DNA of 10,681 nucleotides from Alphaproteobacteria bacterium (lineage in GTDB: Bacteria > Pseudomonadota > Alphaproteobacteria > Rhodobacterales > Rhodobacteraceae), in the NCBI GenBank assembly GCA_003694465.1, contig RFKM01000213.1:1-10681 (forward strand), given 5' to 3'. The notes under the pieces are model-generated. The model had not been told where the DNA came from. It saw only the letters and a program-made list of their open reading frames with translations, and ran no database searches. The translations under genes were made by a program, and so were the position numbers. Below are positions 1 through 6,551 of the stretch, piece after piece; position 1 is the first letter of the stretch, and the number at the start of each line of letters is the position of its first letter.

Positions 1-1067
1 CCCGTCCAGCCGACATGCACCACGTCGCCCCGGCGCAGATGGGCAAACTCGCCCGACTGCGGCAGTGCCACGGCAATCTCGTCGCCGCCCCCGTCGGGGC
101 TGAGCAGGGCGCGCGAGGCGGCCCCGTTGAACAGCAGCGAGTCGACCCGCGCCGAAAGGCGGTTCTCGAACCGGGCCACGTCGTCTTCGGTGTGGCCGAT
201 GCGAATCGCTTCCGGGCGCACGAAGATCTCGGCCCGCTCGCCGGGGGCCAGCGCCCGCCCGCGCCCGGTGGCGGTCATCGAGAGCCCGCCGTCGGTGATC
301 ACCCGCACCTGGCTGCCGGAAACATCGGCCACCTTGCCGCGCCAGCGGTTCGAATCGCCCACGAATCCGGCGACGAAGGCGGTTTCGGGGCGGTAGTAGA
401 GATCGGTGCCCGAACCCACCTGCTCGAACCGGCCCTGGTTCATCACCGCGATCTGGTCCGACATCACCAGCGCCTCTGACTGGTCGTGGGTGATATAGAT
501 GAAGGTGGTGCCGAAATCGGCCTGCAACTGCTTGAGCTCGACCTTCATGCGCTCGCGCAGTTTCAGGTCGAGCGCGCCGAGCGGCTCGTCGAGCAGCAGC
601 ACGTCGGGTTCCATCACCATGCAGCGGGCGATGGCCACGCGCTGCTTCTGCCCGCCCGAAAGCTCGTCGACCCGGCGCTTGCCGATCCCCGGCAGGCCGA
701 TGCGCTCGAGCACCTCGTCAACGCGCCGGGCGATCTCGGCGCGCGGCATCTTCTTGCGCCGCAGCCCGTAGCCGATGTTGTCGGCGACATTCATCATCGG
801 GAAGAGCGCAAGGTGCTGGAACACCATGTTCACCGGCCGCTTGTTGGGCGGCACGTCGAGAATAGAGCGCCCCCGGATGCGGATATCGCCCGAGGTCGGC
901 TCGAGAAAGCCCGCGATCATCCGCATGATCGTGGTCTTGCCGCAGCCGGAGGGGCCGAGAATCGAAAAGAACGAGCCCTCGGGCACGCTGAACGAAACCT
1001 CGTCGACGGCGCGGAAATCGCCGAAGGTCCGGGTGAGCGACTGGCATTCGAGAATCGGTTCGGGCAT
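1..1067 (-). CDS. potA: ABC transporter ATP-binding protein, PotA-like (3' end cut by window edge)
   Basis: ATPase of a spermidine/putrescine-type ABC importer, acting on the cytoplasmic face of the inner membrane. The visible 355 residues contain Walker A GPSGCGKTT (38-46), Q-loop Gln84, the signature LSGGQ (136-140), Walker B VLLLDEP (156-162) and the switch His194. A C-terminal TOBE-like regulatory part runs from about residue 278. PotA/CysA/MalK-type ATPases are usually 350-380 residues, so only a short C-terminal piece is missing. The start is set by GGAGG five bases upstream of the ATG at 1067. It lies 70 bp downstream of the PotD-like gene on the same strand, and the permeases are presumably beyond the left edge. 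The family is certain. The substrate is not: the paired binding protein lacks the acidic polyamine-anchoring pair, so PotA here is a family label rather than proof of polyamine transport. Confidence 0.93.
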   Translation of the reverse strand, partial: MPEPILECQSLTRTFGDFRAVDEVSFSVPEGSFFSILGPSGCGKTTIMRMIAGFLEPTSGDIRIRGRSILDVPPNKRPVNMVFQHLALFPMMNVADNIGYGLRRKKMPRAEIARRVDEVLERIGLPGIGKRRVDELSGGQKQRVAIARCMVMEPDVLLLDEPLGALDLKLRERMKVELKQLQADFGTTFIYITHDQSEALVMSDQIAVMNQGRFEQVGSGTDLYYRPETAFVAGFVGDSNRWRGKVADVSGSQVRVITDGGLSMTATGRGRALAPGERAEIFVRPEAIRIGHTEDDVARFENRLSARVDSLLFNGAASRALLSPDGGGDEIAVALPQSGEFAHLRRGDVVHVGWT

Positions 1068-1093
1068 CACGCCTCCGGTGCAGACAAGCGAAG

Positions 1094-1118
1094 GGCTCCC
1101 GCCACGGGGGCGGGAGCC
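1094..1118 (-). promoter_or_regulatory. Intercistronic GC-rich hairpin between potD-like and potA-like genes
   Basis: A perfect 10-bp inverted repeat, GGCTCCCGCC (1094-1103) with GGCGGGAGCC (1109-1118) and a 5-base loop, lies just after the binding-protein stop codon and before the ATPase start. No T-run follows on the minus strand, so a full intrinsic terminator is unlikely. Structures in this position commonly stabilise the upstream binding-protein message or attenuate downstream genes. That role is inferred here. Confidence 0.6.
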
Positions 1119-1137
1119 GGAAGGTTGCGGGCTGGCG

Positions 1138-2217
1138 TCAGTTGGCCGCCTTCACCCGGTCGAGCACGGCGCCCTCGAGCGCTTCGAGCCCCGCCGGCAC
1201 CGGCGGATACCACTTGATGTTGTCCACCGCTTCGGGCGGGAAGCTCGCCTGGTAGCGCGCCTTGAGCGCATCGTCGACATATTCGTCCGAGCCCGCCGAG
1301 GCGGTGAAGTTGCCGGCCGCCGCGGTGATCATCGCCGCGTTCTCGGGCTGCATCACGAAGTTGATCCAGTCATAGGCGGCCTGATCGTTCTTGCCCTTCG
1401 CCGGCAGGGCAAAGGTGTCGATCCAGCCCAGCGCGCCCGAGGTCGGGGCGACGAAGGTGATGTCGGGGTTCTCGGCGTTGAGCTTCCAGCCGCCGGTATC
1501 CCAGGCCATCGAGGCGACGGTCTCGCCCGAGCGCATCAGGTTGAGCAGCTCGTCGCCGCCCGACCAGTAGGCCTTCACGTTCGGCTTGCACTCGATCAGC
1601 TTGGCCTCGACCTTGTCGAGGATCTCCTGATAGGCAGCCTCGTCGCCATAGGCGGCGAAGGGATCCATCCCCATCGAGAAGGCGAAGGCGATCAGCGTCG
1701 GGCGCTTCAGGCGGTAGGTGACCTTGCCGGCCAGTTCCGGGCGGCACAGGTCGAGATAATCCTTCACCATCGGCGCTTCCTTGGTGTTGACCACCAGCCC
1801 CGAGGTGCCCCAGACCGCCGGCACGCCATAAACCTTGCCGTCAACGGTGGTATTGGCCTTGGTCGCCTCGAGCATCGAGGGGATGAACAGATCGGTGTTG
1901 ATCTTCGACAGGTCGATCGGCTTGTAGATGCCGAATTCCGCCTGCGGGCCGGCGATGCGGTCCTGGCTGGGCTGGATCAGGTCGAACCCGCCGCCGCCGG
2001 TGGCGCGCAGTTTGGCGATCATTTCCTCGTTGTTCGAAAGCGTCACCTCGACGGTGTGGCCGGTGGCCGCCTCGAACTTGGCAATCAGCTCCTCGGGGGC
2101 ATAGCCGCCCCAGGTCAGAAGGCGCAGCGTGTCGGCGCTGGCCGCCCCGGCCAGCGTCGTGGCGGCAAGGCCGGCGGCCGAGATCAGCAACGCGGCGCGG
2201 CGATTGAGATGTTTCAT
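1138..2217 (-). CDS. potD: Extracellular solute-binding protein, PotD-like (spermidine/putrescine-type family)
   Basis: Periplasmic receptor of the ABC importer, 359 aa, within the usual 340-370 for PotD-type proteins. A Sec signal peptide occupies residues 1-28 (NRR charged end, hydrophobic Ala/Leu core, cleavage after ASA before DTLRLLTWGGYA). The mature start LRLLTWGGY is the typical beginning of this family. The late motif GWIDTFALP (264-272) keeps the Trp and Asp that in E. coli PotD are Trp255/Asp257 at the ligand. The segment equivalent to PotD Asp168/Glu171 is instead KVTYRLKRPT (165-174), with no acidic residue. The ligand may therefore differ from a free polyamine. The ATG at 2217 has AAGGGAG six bases upstream. 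It is followed by the PotA-like gene and sits downstream of the RpiR-like regulator on the same strand. Family call is secure, substrate open. Confidence 0.92.
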   Translation of the reverse strand: MKHLNRRAALLISAAGLAATTLAGAASADTLRLLTWGGYAPEELIAKFEAATGHTVEVTLSNNEEMIAKLRATGGGGFDLIQPSQDRIAGPQAEFGIYKPIDLSKINTDLFIPSMLEATKANTTVDGKVYGVPAVWGTSGLVVNTKEAPMVKDYLDLCRPELAGKVTYRLKRPTLIAFAFSMGMDPFAAYGDEAAYQEILDKVEAKLIECKPNVKAYWSGGDELLNLMRSGETVASMAWDTGGWKLNAENPDITFVAPTSGALGWIDTFALPAKGKNDQAAYDWINFVMQPENAAMITAAAGNFTASAGSDEYVDDALKARYQASFPPEAVDNIKWYPPVPAGLEALEGAVLDRVKAAN

Positions 2218-2315
2218 GGTCTACTCCCTTTGTTGACGACTGTCCGTCCTGCGGCCCCGTGCTGGCACGGTTTCGTGACACCGCCATGACGGCGCCCTTG
2301 TTCTCGGGCATATCC

Positions 2316-2348
2316 CGGAGGCAGAAGCGCCCGCCTCCGATTTTTTTT
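2316..2348 (+). terminator. Hairpin plus T8, intrinsic-terminator-like, plus strand
   Basis: CGGAGGC (2316-2322) pairs with GCCTCCG (2333-2339) across a 10-base loop. After one A, eight consecutive T follow (2341-2348). The geometry is that of a rho-independent terminator reading rightward, yet both flanking genes are on the minus strand. It could stop an antisense transcript, or be only a leader hairpin of the minus-strand mRNA, where the A-run would precede the stem. Confidence 0.4.
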
Positions 2349-2360
2349 CGCATGGTCAAA

Positions 2361-2389
2361 ATCCTGTCCCCTTCGCGGGGCCTTGCCAA
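2361..2389 (-). promoter_or_regulatory. Candidate sigma70-type promoter for the potD-like operon
   Basis: On the minus strand, TTGGCA (2389-2384; 5 of 6 matches to TTGACA) is followed after 17 bases by CAGGAT (2366-2361; 3 of 6 matches to TATAAT). It would give a leader of about 140 nt before the ATG at 2217. The -10 is weak, so this is only a candidate. Confidence 0.25.
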
Positions 2390-2473
2390 TTTTCTCGTTG
2401 TCTTCCAGTCGCGCCGGCACCCGGCCTTGGCTTTCCTCCCCTGTCGTTTCTTCCCGGCGCCTGCCCCACCGCC

Positions 2474-3340
2474 TCAGGGCAGCTTGCGGAACACCGGCGT
2501 GTGGTCGAATATCCTTTCGAGATCGGCCATGCGCTCGCGCGTGACCTCGTCCCAGAGAACCTCCTGCACCGCGGCGATGACGGTTTCGGTGAGCAGCAGC
2601 AGCGCCGTCGAACTGTCCCAGGCCGAGGGCGCCTCGATGCGCGCGGCAAAGCCGTGATCGGCCAGCGGGTGGATCGGCGAAAGCCACTGGTCGGTGAAAA
2701 GGACGATTCGCACCCCCCGCGCCCGCGCCATTTCCGAAAGGGTCAGAAGCGCCTTCTGGTAGCGGCGGATGTCATAGATCACCAGAACGTCGCCCTCGCC
2801 CATGTCGAGCAGGGCATGGGACCAGCCCGAGGCGTTGCCCTGCACATGCCGCACCCCCGGGCGCATCACCTGCAGGTGCATCTCGAGATAGGTCGAAAGG
2901 GTGCGGGTGATGCGCCCGCCGGTGACGAAGATCTGCCGCTCGAGGTCGGAGAGCAGCGCCGTCGCCGCGTCGAATTCGGCCGGGTCCACCTGGGCGAGGG
3001 TCTGGCGGATGTTCTCGAGGGCGATGTCGGTGAAGCGGTTGAGCATGTGCCCCGCCGGCGCCCCGCGCGACCATGCCTCGTGCTTTTCGAGCGGGCTGGT
3101 CATCTGCGCGCGCAGCTCCTCGCGCAGCGCCTCCTGAAACTCGGGAAAGCCCTTGAACCCCAGCTTCTGCACCATCCGCGCCACCGTCGGCGTCGAAACC
3201 CCGGCGGCGCGGGCCAGAATGGTGATCGTGCCCATGCCCGAGACCGGATAGTTCTCGGTGATGGTCGCGGCGAGTTGCCGTTCGGCGCGGGTCAGGCTCG
3301 GAAAGGCGGCCCGCAACCTGTCCTGAACACTCTCGCTCAC
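2474..3340 (-). CDS. RpiR/MurR-family transcriptional regulator (HTH + degenerate SIS domain)
   Basis: DNA-binding regulator of 288 aa, the normal length for the family. The N-terminal HTH_6 domain spans about residues 1-77, with the recognition part GTITILARAAGVSTPTVARM (37-56) and the typical continuation LGFKGFPEFQEAL. The SIS domain follows at about 120-265. Its usual phosphosugar motifs (G-x-G-x-S and S-x-S-G-x-T) are absent: one reads TGGRITRTL and the other YDIRRYQKA, so the ligand need not be a sugar phosphate. The GTG at 3340 is chosen because GGGGGAG lies just upstream, the family N-terminus (VQDRLRAAFPSLTRAERQLA) begins there, and no in-frame ATG exists between it and the divergent gene. 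It is divergent from the TRAP/GS operon and upstream of the ABC genes, so it probably controls one or both. A palindrome over its own putative -10 suggests autoregulation. Confidence 0.9.
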   Translation of the reverse strand: MSESVQDRLRAAFPSLTRAERQLAATITENYPVSGMGTITILARAAGVSTPTVARMVQKLGFKGFPEFQEALREELRAQMTSPLEKHEAWSRGAPAGHMLNRFTDIALENIRQTLAQVDPAEFDAATALLSDLERQIFVTGGRITRTLSTYLEMHLQVMRPGVRHVQGNASGWSHALLDMGEGDVLVIYDIRRYQKALLTLSEMARARGVRIVLFTDQWLSPIHPLADHGFAARIEAPSAWDSSTALLLLTETVIAAVQEVLWDEVTRERMADLERIFDHTPVFRKLP

Positions 3341-3363
3341 AAGCTCCCCCCGGGCATCGCCGT

Positions 3364-3386
3364 TGACGGCCTTCCTGACGGCCTTC
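3364..3386. repeat. Tandem 11-bp repeat TGACGGCCTTC with 12-bp period
   Basis: TGACGGCCTTC occurs at 3364-3374 and again, identically, at 3376-3386, separated by one C. It lies between the regulator's start codon and the TGAAA-N6-TTTCA palindrome. The period is about one DNA helical turn, which would suit a protein binding two adjacent sites on one face. A chance duplication is also possible. Confidence 0.6.
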
Positions 3387-3392
3387 GATCCA

Positions 3393-3408
3393 TGAAAGCA
3401 TATTTTCA
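3393..3408. promoter_or_regulatory. Candidate RpiR-family operator, TGAAA-N6-TTTCA
   Basis: TGAAAGCATATTTTCA is an imperfect palindrome with perfect 5-bp half-sites around a 6-bp centre, in an AT-rich island of an otherwise very GC-rich window. It sits in the divergent region next to an RpiR-family gene. The RpiR-family regulator IolR recognises half-sites of the GGAA-N6-TTCC kind, the same N6 spacing. Here it overlaps the putative -10 of the regulator and lies 6 bp left of the plus-strand -35. Binding is inferred. Confidence 0.45.
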
Positions 3409-3425
3409 GGATTTTTGCGAGCGAA
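3397..3425 (-). promoter_or_regulatory. Candidate promoter of the RpiR-like regulator gene
   Basis: On the minus strand, TTCGCT (3425-3420) and TATGCT (3402-3397) are spaced by 17 bases, with 3 of 6 and 4 of 6 consensus matches. The -10 lies entirely inside the TGAAA-N6-TTTCA palindrome, so a bound regulator would block it. Confidence 0.25.
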
Positions 3426-3443
3426 GAAATCCGTTCAGAAAAT
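3415..3443 (+). promoter_or_regulatory. Candidate promoter of the amidohydrolase-TRAP-GS operon
   Basis: TTGCGA (3415-3420), a 17-base spacer and GAAAAT (3438-3443) match the sigma70 consensus at 4 of 6 positions each. This would give a leader of roughly 45-50 nt. An alternative uses a perfect TTGACA at 3446-3451 with a poor GACCAT at 3470-3475 (18-base spacer). Either fits a start at 3498. Confidence 0.35.
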
Positions 3444-3497
3444 CGTTGACAGGCCCGCCCGCCCCGCGCGACCATCGGTGGCGATGGGGAGGCATGG

Positions 3498-4262
3498 ATG
3501 GCCGAGCACACCGAAGGCACACGGTTCGAGGCCCTGCGCGAAGGGGCGGACGGCAAGGCGCCGGTGGTGCTGCTTTGCGAGCATGCCTCCAATCGCTTTC
3601 CGCCGGCCTTCGGCACGCTCGGGCTGGATGCGCCGACGCGCGAGAGCCACATCGCCTGGGATCCCGGCGCGCTCGATCTGGCCCGGCTTCTGTCGCGGCG
3701 CTGGAGCCTTCCGCTGGTGGCCGGCAGCGTTTCGCGGCTGATCTACGATTGCAACCGCCCGCCCGAATCGCCCGCGGCGATTCCCGAGGTCAGCGAGATT
3801 TACGAGATCCCCGGCAACCGCGGCCTTTCGCCCGAAGAGCGCGCGCGGCGCGTTGCCGCCGTCTATCGCCCCTTCGTCGAAGCCGTCAGCGCGGCGATCG
3901 AAGCGGCGCAGCCGGCGGCGCTGGTCACCGTGCACAGCTTCACGCCGGTCTATTTCGGAAAGCCGCGCGCCGTCGAGATCGGCATCCTGCACGACAGCGA
4001 CGCGCGGCTGGCCGAGGCGCTTCTGGCGCGGGACTGGGGCGGGCGCGCGGTCGGCGAGAACGCGCCCTACGGGCCGGACGACGGGGTGACCCATTCGCTC
4101 GTCACCCATGCCCAGTCGCGCGGGCTGGCCAACGTGATGATCGAGGTGCGCAACGATCTGCTCGCCAGCCCCGAAGGCACCGAGGAGATCGCCGCGCTGC
4201 TCGCGCGCAACCTCGCCGCGGCGCTTTCGTCGCTCGGAATCCAGCTCGAGGAGGCAGCCTGA
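3498..4262 (+). CDS. N-formylglutamate amidohydrolase-family protein (HutG-like)
   Basis: Cytoplasmic metal-dependent amidohydrolase of the N-formylglutamate deformylase family (known reaction: N-formyl-L-glutamate to formate plus glutamate), 254 aa, close to the family's usual length. Visible motifs in order are CEHASN (27-32), HIAWDPGA (51-58), SRLIYDCNRP (79-88), VTVHSFTP (143-150), GILHD (162-166) and MIEVRND (214-220). The His and acidic residues in these are expected metal or catalytic positions. The ATG at 3498 has GGGGAGG five bases upstream. It is the first gene of the plus-strand operon and overlaps dctQ by one base (TGATG). No other histidine-degradation gene is visible. Its place beside a gamma-glutamyl-amine ligase suggests instead that it cleaves a glutamyl or N-acyl product. 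That specific substrate is inference. Confidence 0.88.
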   Translation: MAEHTEGTRFEALREGADGKAPVVLLCEHASNRFPPAFGTLGLDAPTRESHIAWDPGALDLARLLSRRWSLPLVAGSVSRLIYDCNRPPESPAAIPEVSEIYEIPGNRGLSPEERARRVAAVYRPFVEAVSAAIEAAQPAALVTVHSFTPVYFGKPRAVEIGILHDSDARLAEALLARDWGGRAVGENAPYGPDDGVTHSLVTHAQSRGLANVMIEVRNDLLASPEGTEEIAALLARNLAAALSSLGIQLEEAA

Positions 4263-4942
4263 TGCTTGCGTTCGCGCGCCGATACGTCCGCCTTGTCGAC
4301 GCGGTCAACTACCGCATCGGCCGGGTGATGATGTATGGCATCTTCGTGATGGTGGCGATCCTGCTCTGGTCGTCGATTTCCAAGACCTTCTTTCGCCCCT
4401 CGCCCTGGACGCTCGAGGTCGCCCAGTTCGCGCTGGTCGCCTATTACCTGATGGGCGGGCCCTATTCGATCCAGCTCGGGGCCAACGTGCGCATGGACCT
4501 GTTCTACAGCACATGGACGGCGCGCACCCGGGCCTGGGTCGACATGTTCACCGTGCTGTTCCTGATCTTCTACCTCGGGGTGATGATCCACGGCGCCATC
4601 GGCTCGACGGCCTATTCGCTGGGCTATTTCGGCTCCGAACCCTACCATTTCTTCCGCGACCTCTTCCATGCCTTCGTCACCGGCGGGGCGGACGCGGCAC
4701 GCGAGAAGCTCGGCTTCATCGAGCGCTCGCCCACCGCCTGGCGGCCCTACCTGTGGCCGGTCAAGGTCATTGCCACGCTCGGGCTGTTTCTCATGCTGCT
4801 GCAGGCGATCTCGGAATTCTTCAAGGATTATGCCGAGGTGCGCGGGCATGACCTGCGTTGGGGCGATCCGGTACACCGGCGCGGACAGGTCGAGCGGCGG
4901 GCCGAACCCGAAGACACCACCCGGCGGGAGGGCGCGCGCTGA
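4262..4942 (+). CDS. dctQ: TRAP transporter small permease subunit (DctQ family)
   Basis: Small membrane subunit of a tripartite, ion-gradient-driven importer, 226 aa. Four membrane segments are visible at about residues 23-40, 50-66, 94-114 and 165-187. GGPYSIQLGANVRMDL (65-80) is the conserved loop after the second segment, and IERSPTAWRPYLWPVK (153-168) is the usual pre-TM4 motif. The protein is longer than the common 160-190 residues for two reasons. There is an extra stretch of roughly 30 residues (about 121-152, SEPYHFFRDLFHAFVT onward) between TM3 and that motif, and a charged cytoplasmic tail after residue 190. The start overlaps the amidohydrolase stop by one base and the stop overlaps dctM the same way, so translation is probably coupled. 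Confidence 0.93.
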   Translation: MLAFARRYVRLVDAVNYRIGRVMMYGIFVMVAILLWSSISKTFFRPSPWTLEVAQFALVAYYLMGGPYSIQLGANVRMDLFYSTWTARTRAWVDMFTVLFLIFYLGVMIHGAIGSTAYSLGYFGSEPYHFFRDLFHAFVTGGADAAREKLGFIERSPTAWRPYLWPVKVIATLGLFLMLLQAISEFFKDYAEVRGHDLRWGDPVHRRGQVERRAEPEDTTRREGAR

Positions 4943-6444
4943 TGTCGCATGAAATGATCGCCATTTTCATGTTCTCGATGATGATGCTGATGCTCATCAC
5001 CGGGCAGCGCGTGTTCGGCGCCATCGGCTTCGTCGCCTCTATCGCGGCGCTCTGGCTGTGGGGCGTGGGCGGGTCAGACATCCCCTTCTCGGCGGTGATG
5101 AAGCTGATGAAATGGTATCCGCTGCTGACCCTGCCGATGTTCATCTTCATGGGTTACGTGCTGTCGGAATCGAAGATCGCCGAAGACCTCTACCGGATGT
5201 TCCACGTCTGGATGGGGTCGGTCGCCGGGGGGCTGGCGATCGGGACCATCGGGCTGATGGTGCTGATCTCGGCGATGAACGGGCTTTCGGTCGCGGGCAT
5301 GGCCATCGGCGCCACCATCGCCCTGCCGGAACTCCTTAAGCGCGGCTACGACAAGCGCCTGATCACCGGGGTGATACAGGCCGGCTCGAGCCTCGGCATC
5401 CTCGTGCCACCCTCGGTGGTCTTCGTGCTCTATGCGCTGATCGCCCACCAGCCGGTGGGCCAGCTCTGGTTGGCGGGCATCATCCCCGGCCTGCTGATGG
5501 CGGCGATGTTCATCGCCTACATCTACATCCGCGCCCGCATCACCCCCTCGCTCGGCCCGGTGATGGACCCGGCCGAACGCGCCGCCTACGAGGAGATATC
5601 CGACAAGCCGTTCCACCTCGACATTCCGGCGCTGCTTCTGGCCGCTGGCCTTGTGGCGGGCTTCTTCGCCGGGGCGATCGAGGGCAAGCACCTGCTGCTC
5701 TACCTCATGGGCCTTCTGCTGGTCTGGGCGCCGCTGAAGGAGCGCCTGCCCTGGGTGCGCAAGCTTCACGTGCGCGAGAAATACCGCCTTCTGACCGCCG
5801 GCGCCCTGCCGCTGGTGATCTTCTTCGCGATGATGATCCCCTTCGTGAACGGCTGGACCTCGCTGACCGAAAGCTCGGCCATCGGGGCGATGACGGCCTT
5901 CATGGCGGCGGTGTTCAAGGGCCGGATGACGCGCGAGGTGTTCGAGACCTCGGTGCGCAATACGCTGGCGATTTCCTGCATGTTCATGTTCATCATCGTC
6001 GCCGCCATGGGCTTCGGCGCGGTGTTCGACGGGCTGGGCGCGGTTCATGCCATCGAGAGCCTGTTCACCGAAAAGCTCGGGCTTTCGCCCTGGATGATCC
6101 TGATCCTGATGCAGCTGAGCTTCCTCGTCATGGGCACCTTCCTTGACGATACCGCCATGCTGGTGATCGTCGCGCCGCTCTACATCCCGCTGGTGCGCCA
6201 CCTCGGCTTCGATCTCATCTGGTATGGCGTGCTCTACACGATCACGACCCAGATCGCCTACATGACGCCGCCCTTCGGCTACAACCTGTTCCTGATGCGC
6301 GCCATGGCGCCGCCCGAGATCGGCATGCGCGACATCTACGCCTCGATCGTGCCCTTCGTGCTGGTGATGGTCGCGGCGCTGGCGCTCAACATGATCTTTC
6401 CCGAAATCGCCCTGTGGCTGCCGCACATGGTCTATGGGCAATGA
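4942..6444 (+). CDS. dctM: TRAP transporter large permease subunit (DctM family)
   Basis: Transport-path subunit of the TRAP importer, 500 aa. Family motifs are GSSLGILVPPSVVFVLY (148-164), NGWTSLTESSAIGA (303-316, replacing the common TPTEAAA), GTFLDDTAMLVIVAPLY (398-414) and TPPFGYNLFL (442-451). Hydrophobic segments run throughout. Common DctM proteins are about 425 residues. The extra length is mostly at about 207-282, a polar loop plus two added hydrophobic segments (228-246 and 250-263). The ATG at 4942 overlaps the dctQ stop (TGATG) and has GGGAGGG upstream. A second in-frame Met lies four codons later. It belongs with dctQ before it and dctP after a 103-bp gap. Confidence 0.95.
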   Translation: MSHEMIAIFMFSMMMLMLITGQRVFGAIGFVASIAALWLWGVGGSDIPFSAVMKLMKWYPLLTLPMFIFMGYVLSESKIAEDLYRMFHVWMGSVAGGLAIGTIGLMVLISAMNGLSVAGMAIGATIALPELLKRGYDKRLITGVIQAGSSLGILVPPSVVFVLYALIAHQPVGQLWLAGIIPGLLMAAMFIAYIYIRARITPSLGPVMDPAERAAYEEISDKPFHLDIPALLLAAGLVAGFFAGAIEGKHLLLYLMGLLLVWAPLKERLPWVRKLHVREKYRLLTAGALPLVIFFAMMIPFVNGWTSLTESSAIGAMTAFMAAVFKGRMTREVFETSVRNTLAISCMFMFIIVAAMGFGAVFDGLGAVHAIESLFTEKLGLSPWMILILMQLSFLVMGTFLDDTAMLVIVAPLYIPLVRHLGFDLIWYGVLYTITTQIAYMTPPFGYNLFLMRAMAPPEIGMRDIYASIVPFVLVMVAALALNMIFPEIALWLPHMVYGQ

Positions 6445-6551
6445 CGACGATGACGACGAGAAACGCGCGAATAACCATGAAGAACTCCGCAAAGGAGCGC
6501 GATGACAGGCCCGCGAGGCCGGGCCACGTTCAGCAAGGAGAGAAGACATGA
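6441..6551 (+). other. Small ORF (36 codons) bridging dctM and dctP by ATGA overlaps
   Basis: An ATG at 6441 overlaps the dctM stop (ATGA). The frame stays open for 36 codons and closes at TGA 6549-6551, which overlaps the dctP start (ATGA again). The peptide would begin MTTMTTRNARITMKN and be polar and basic. It uses AGA, ATA and GTT codons unlike the neighbouring genes and has no recognised domain. It may be a translational-coupling leader rather than a protein gene, or chance. Confidence 0.2.

Larger units (their letters stand above)
2218..2473 (-). other. 256-bp structured leader region between the regulator and potD-like genes
   Basis: No convincing gene lies here; the reading frames crossing it are shadows that run into the binding-protein gene in another frame. 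It contains a candidate promoter for the ABC operon, a hairpin followed by eight T on the plus strand (2316-2348), and two mutually exclusive small hairpins close to the potD-like start. CCGTGC/GCACGG (2257-2262/2265-2270) competes with CACG/CGTG (2267-2270/2274-2277). Its size and structure suggest a separately transcribed ABC operon with a long leader, but nothing matches a riboswitch I recognise. Confidence 0.5.

Noticed and set aside
1841..2389. Minus-strand frame beginning in the potD-like leader
   Set aside because: It runs into the binding-protein gene in another frame and loses any protein-like character; no clear ribosome-binding site.
3341..3652. Upstream extension of the RpiR-like frame to an ATG at 3652
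   Set aside because: It would overlap the divergent amidohydrolase gene and the palindrome. The GTG at 3340 with GGGGGAG matches the family N-terminus.
4858..4941. Earlier start for dctM at 4858
   Set aside because: The extension is Arg/Pro-rich and lies inside dctQ; the ATG at 4942 with TGATG overlap gives a normal DctM N-terminus.
2501..4942. Very long plus-strand frame through the regulator region into dctQ
   Set aside because: Only the dctQ part (4262-4942) resembles a protein family. The upstream part is antisense to the RpiR-like gene and out of frame with the amidohydrolase, an effect of high GC.
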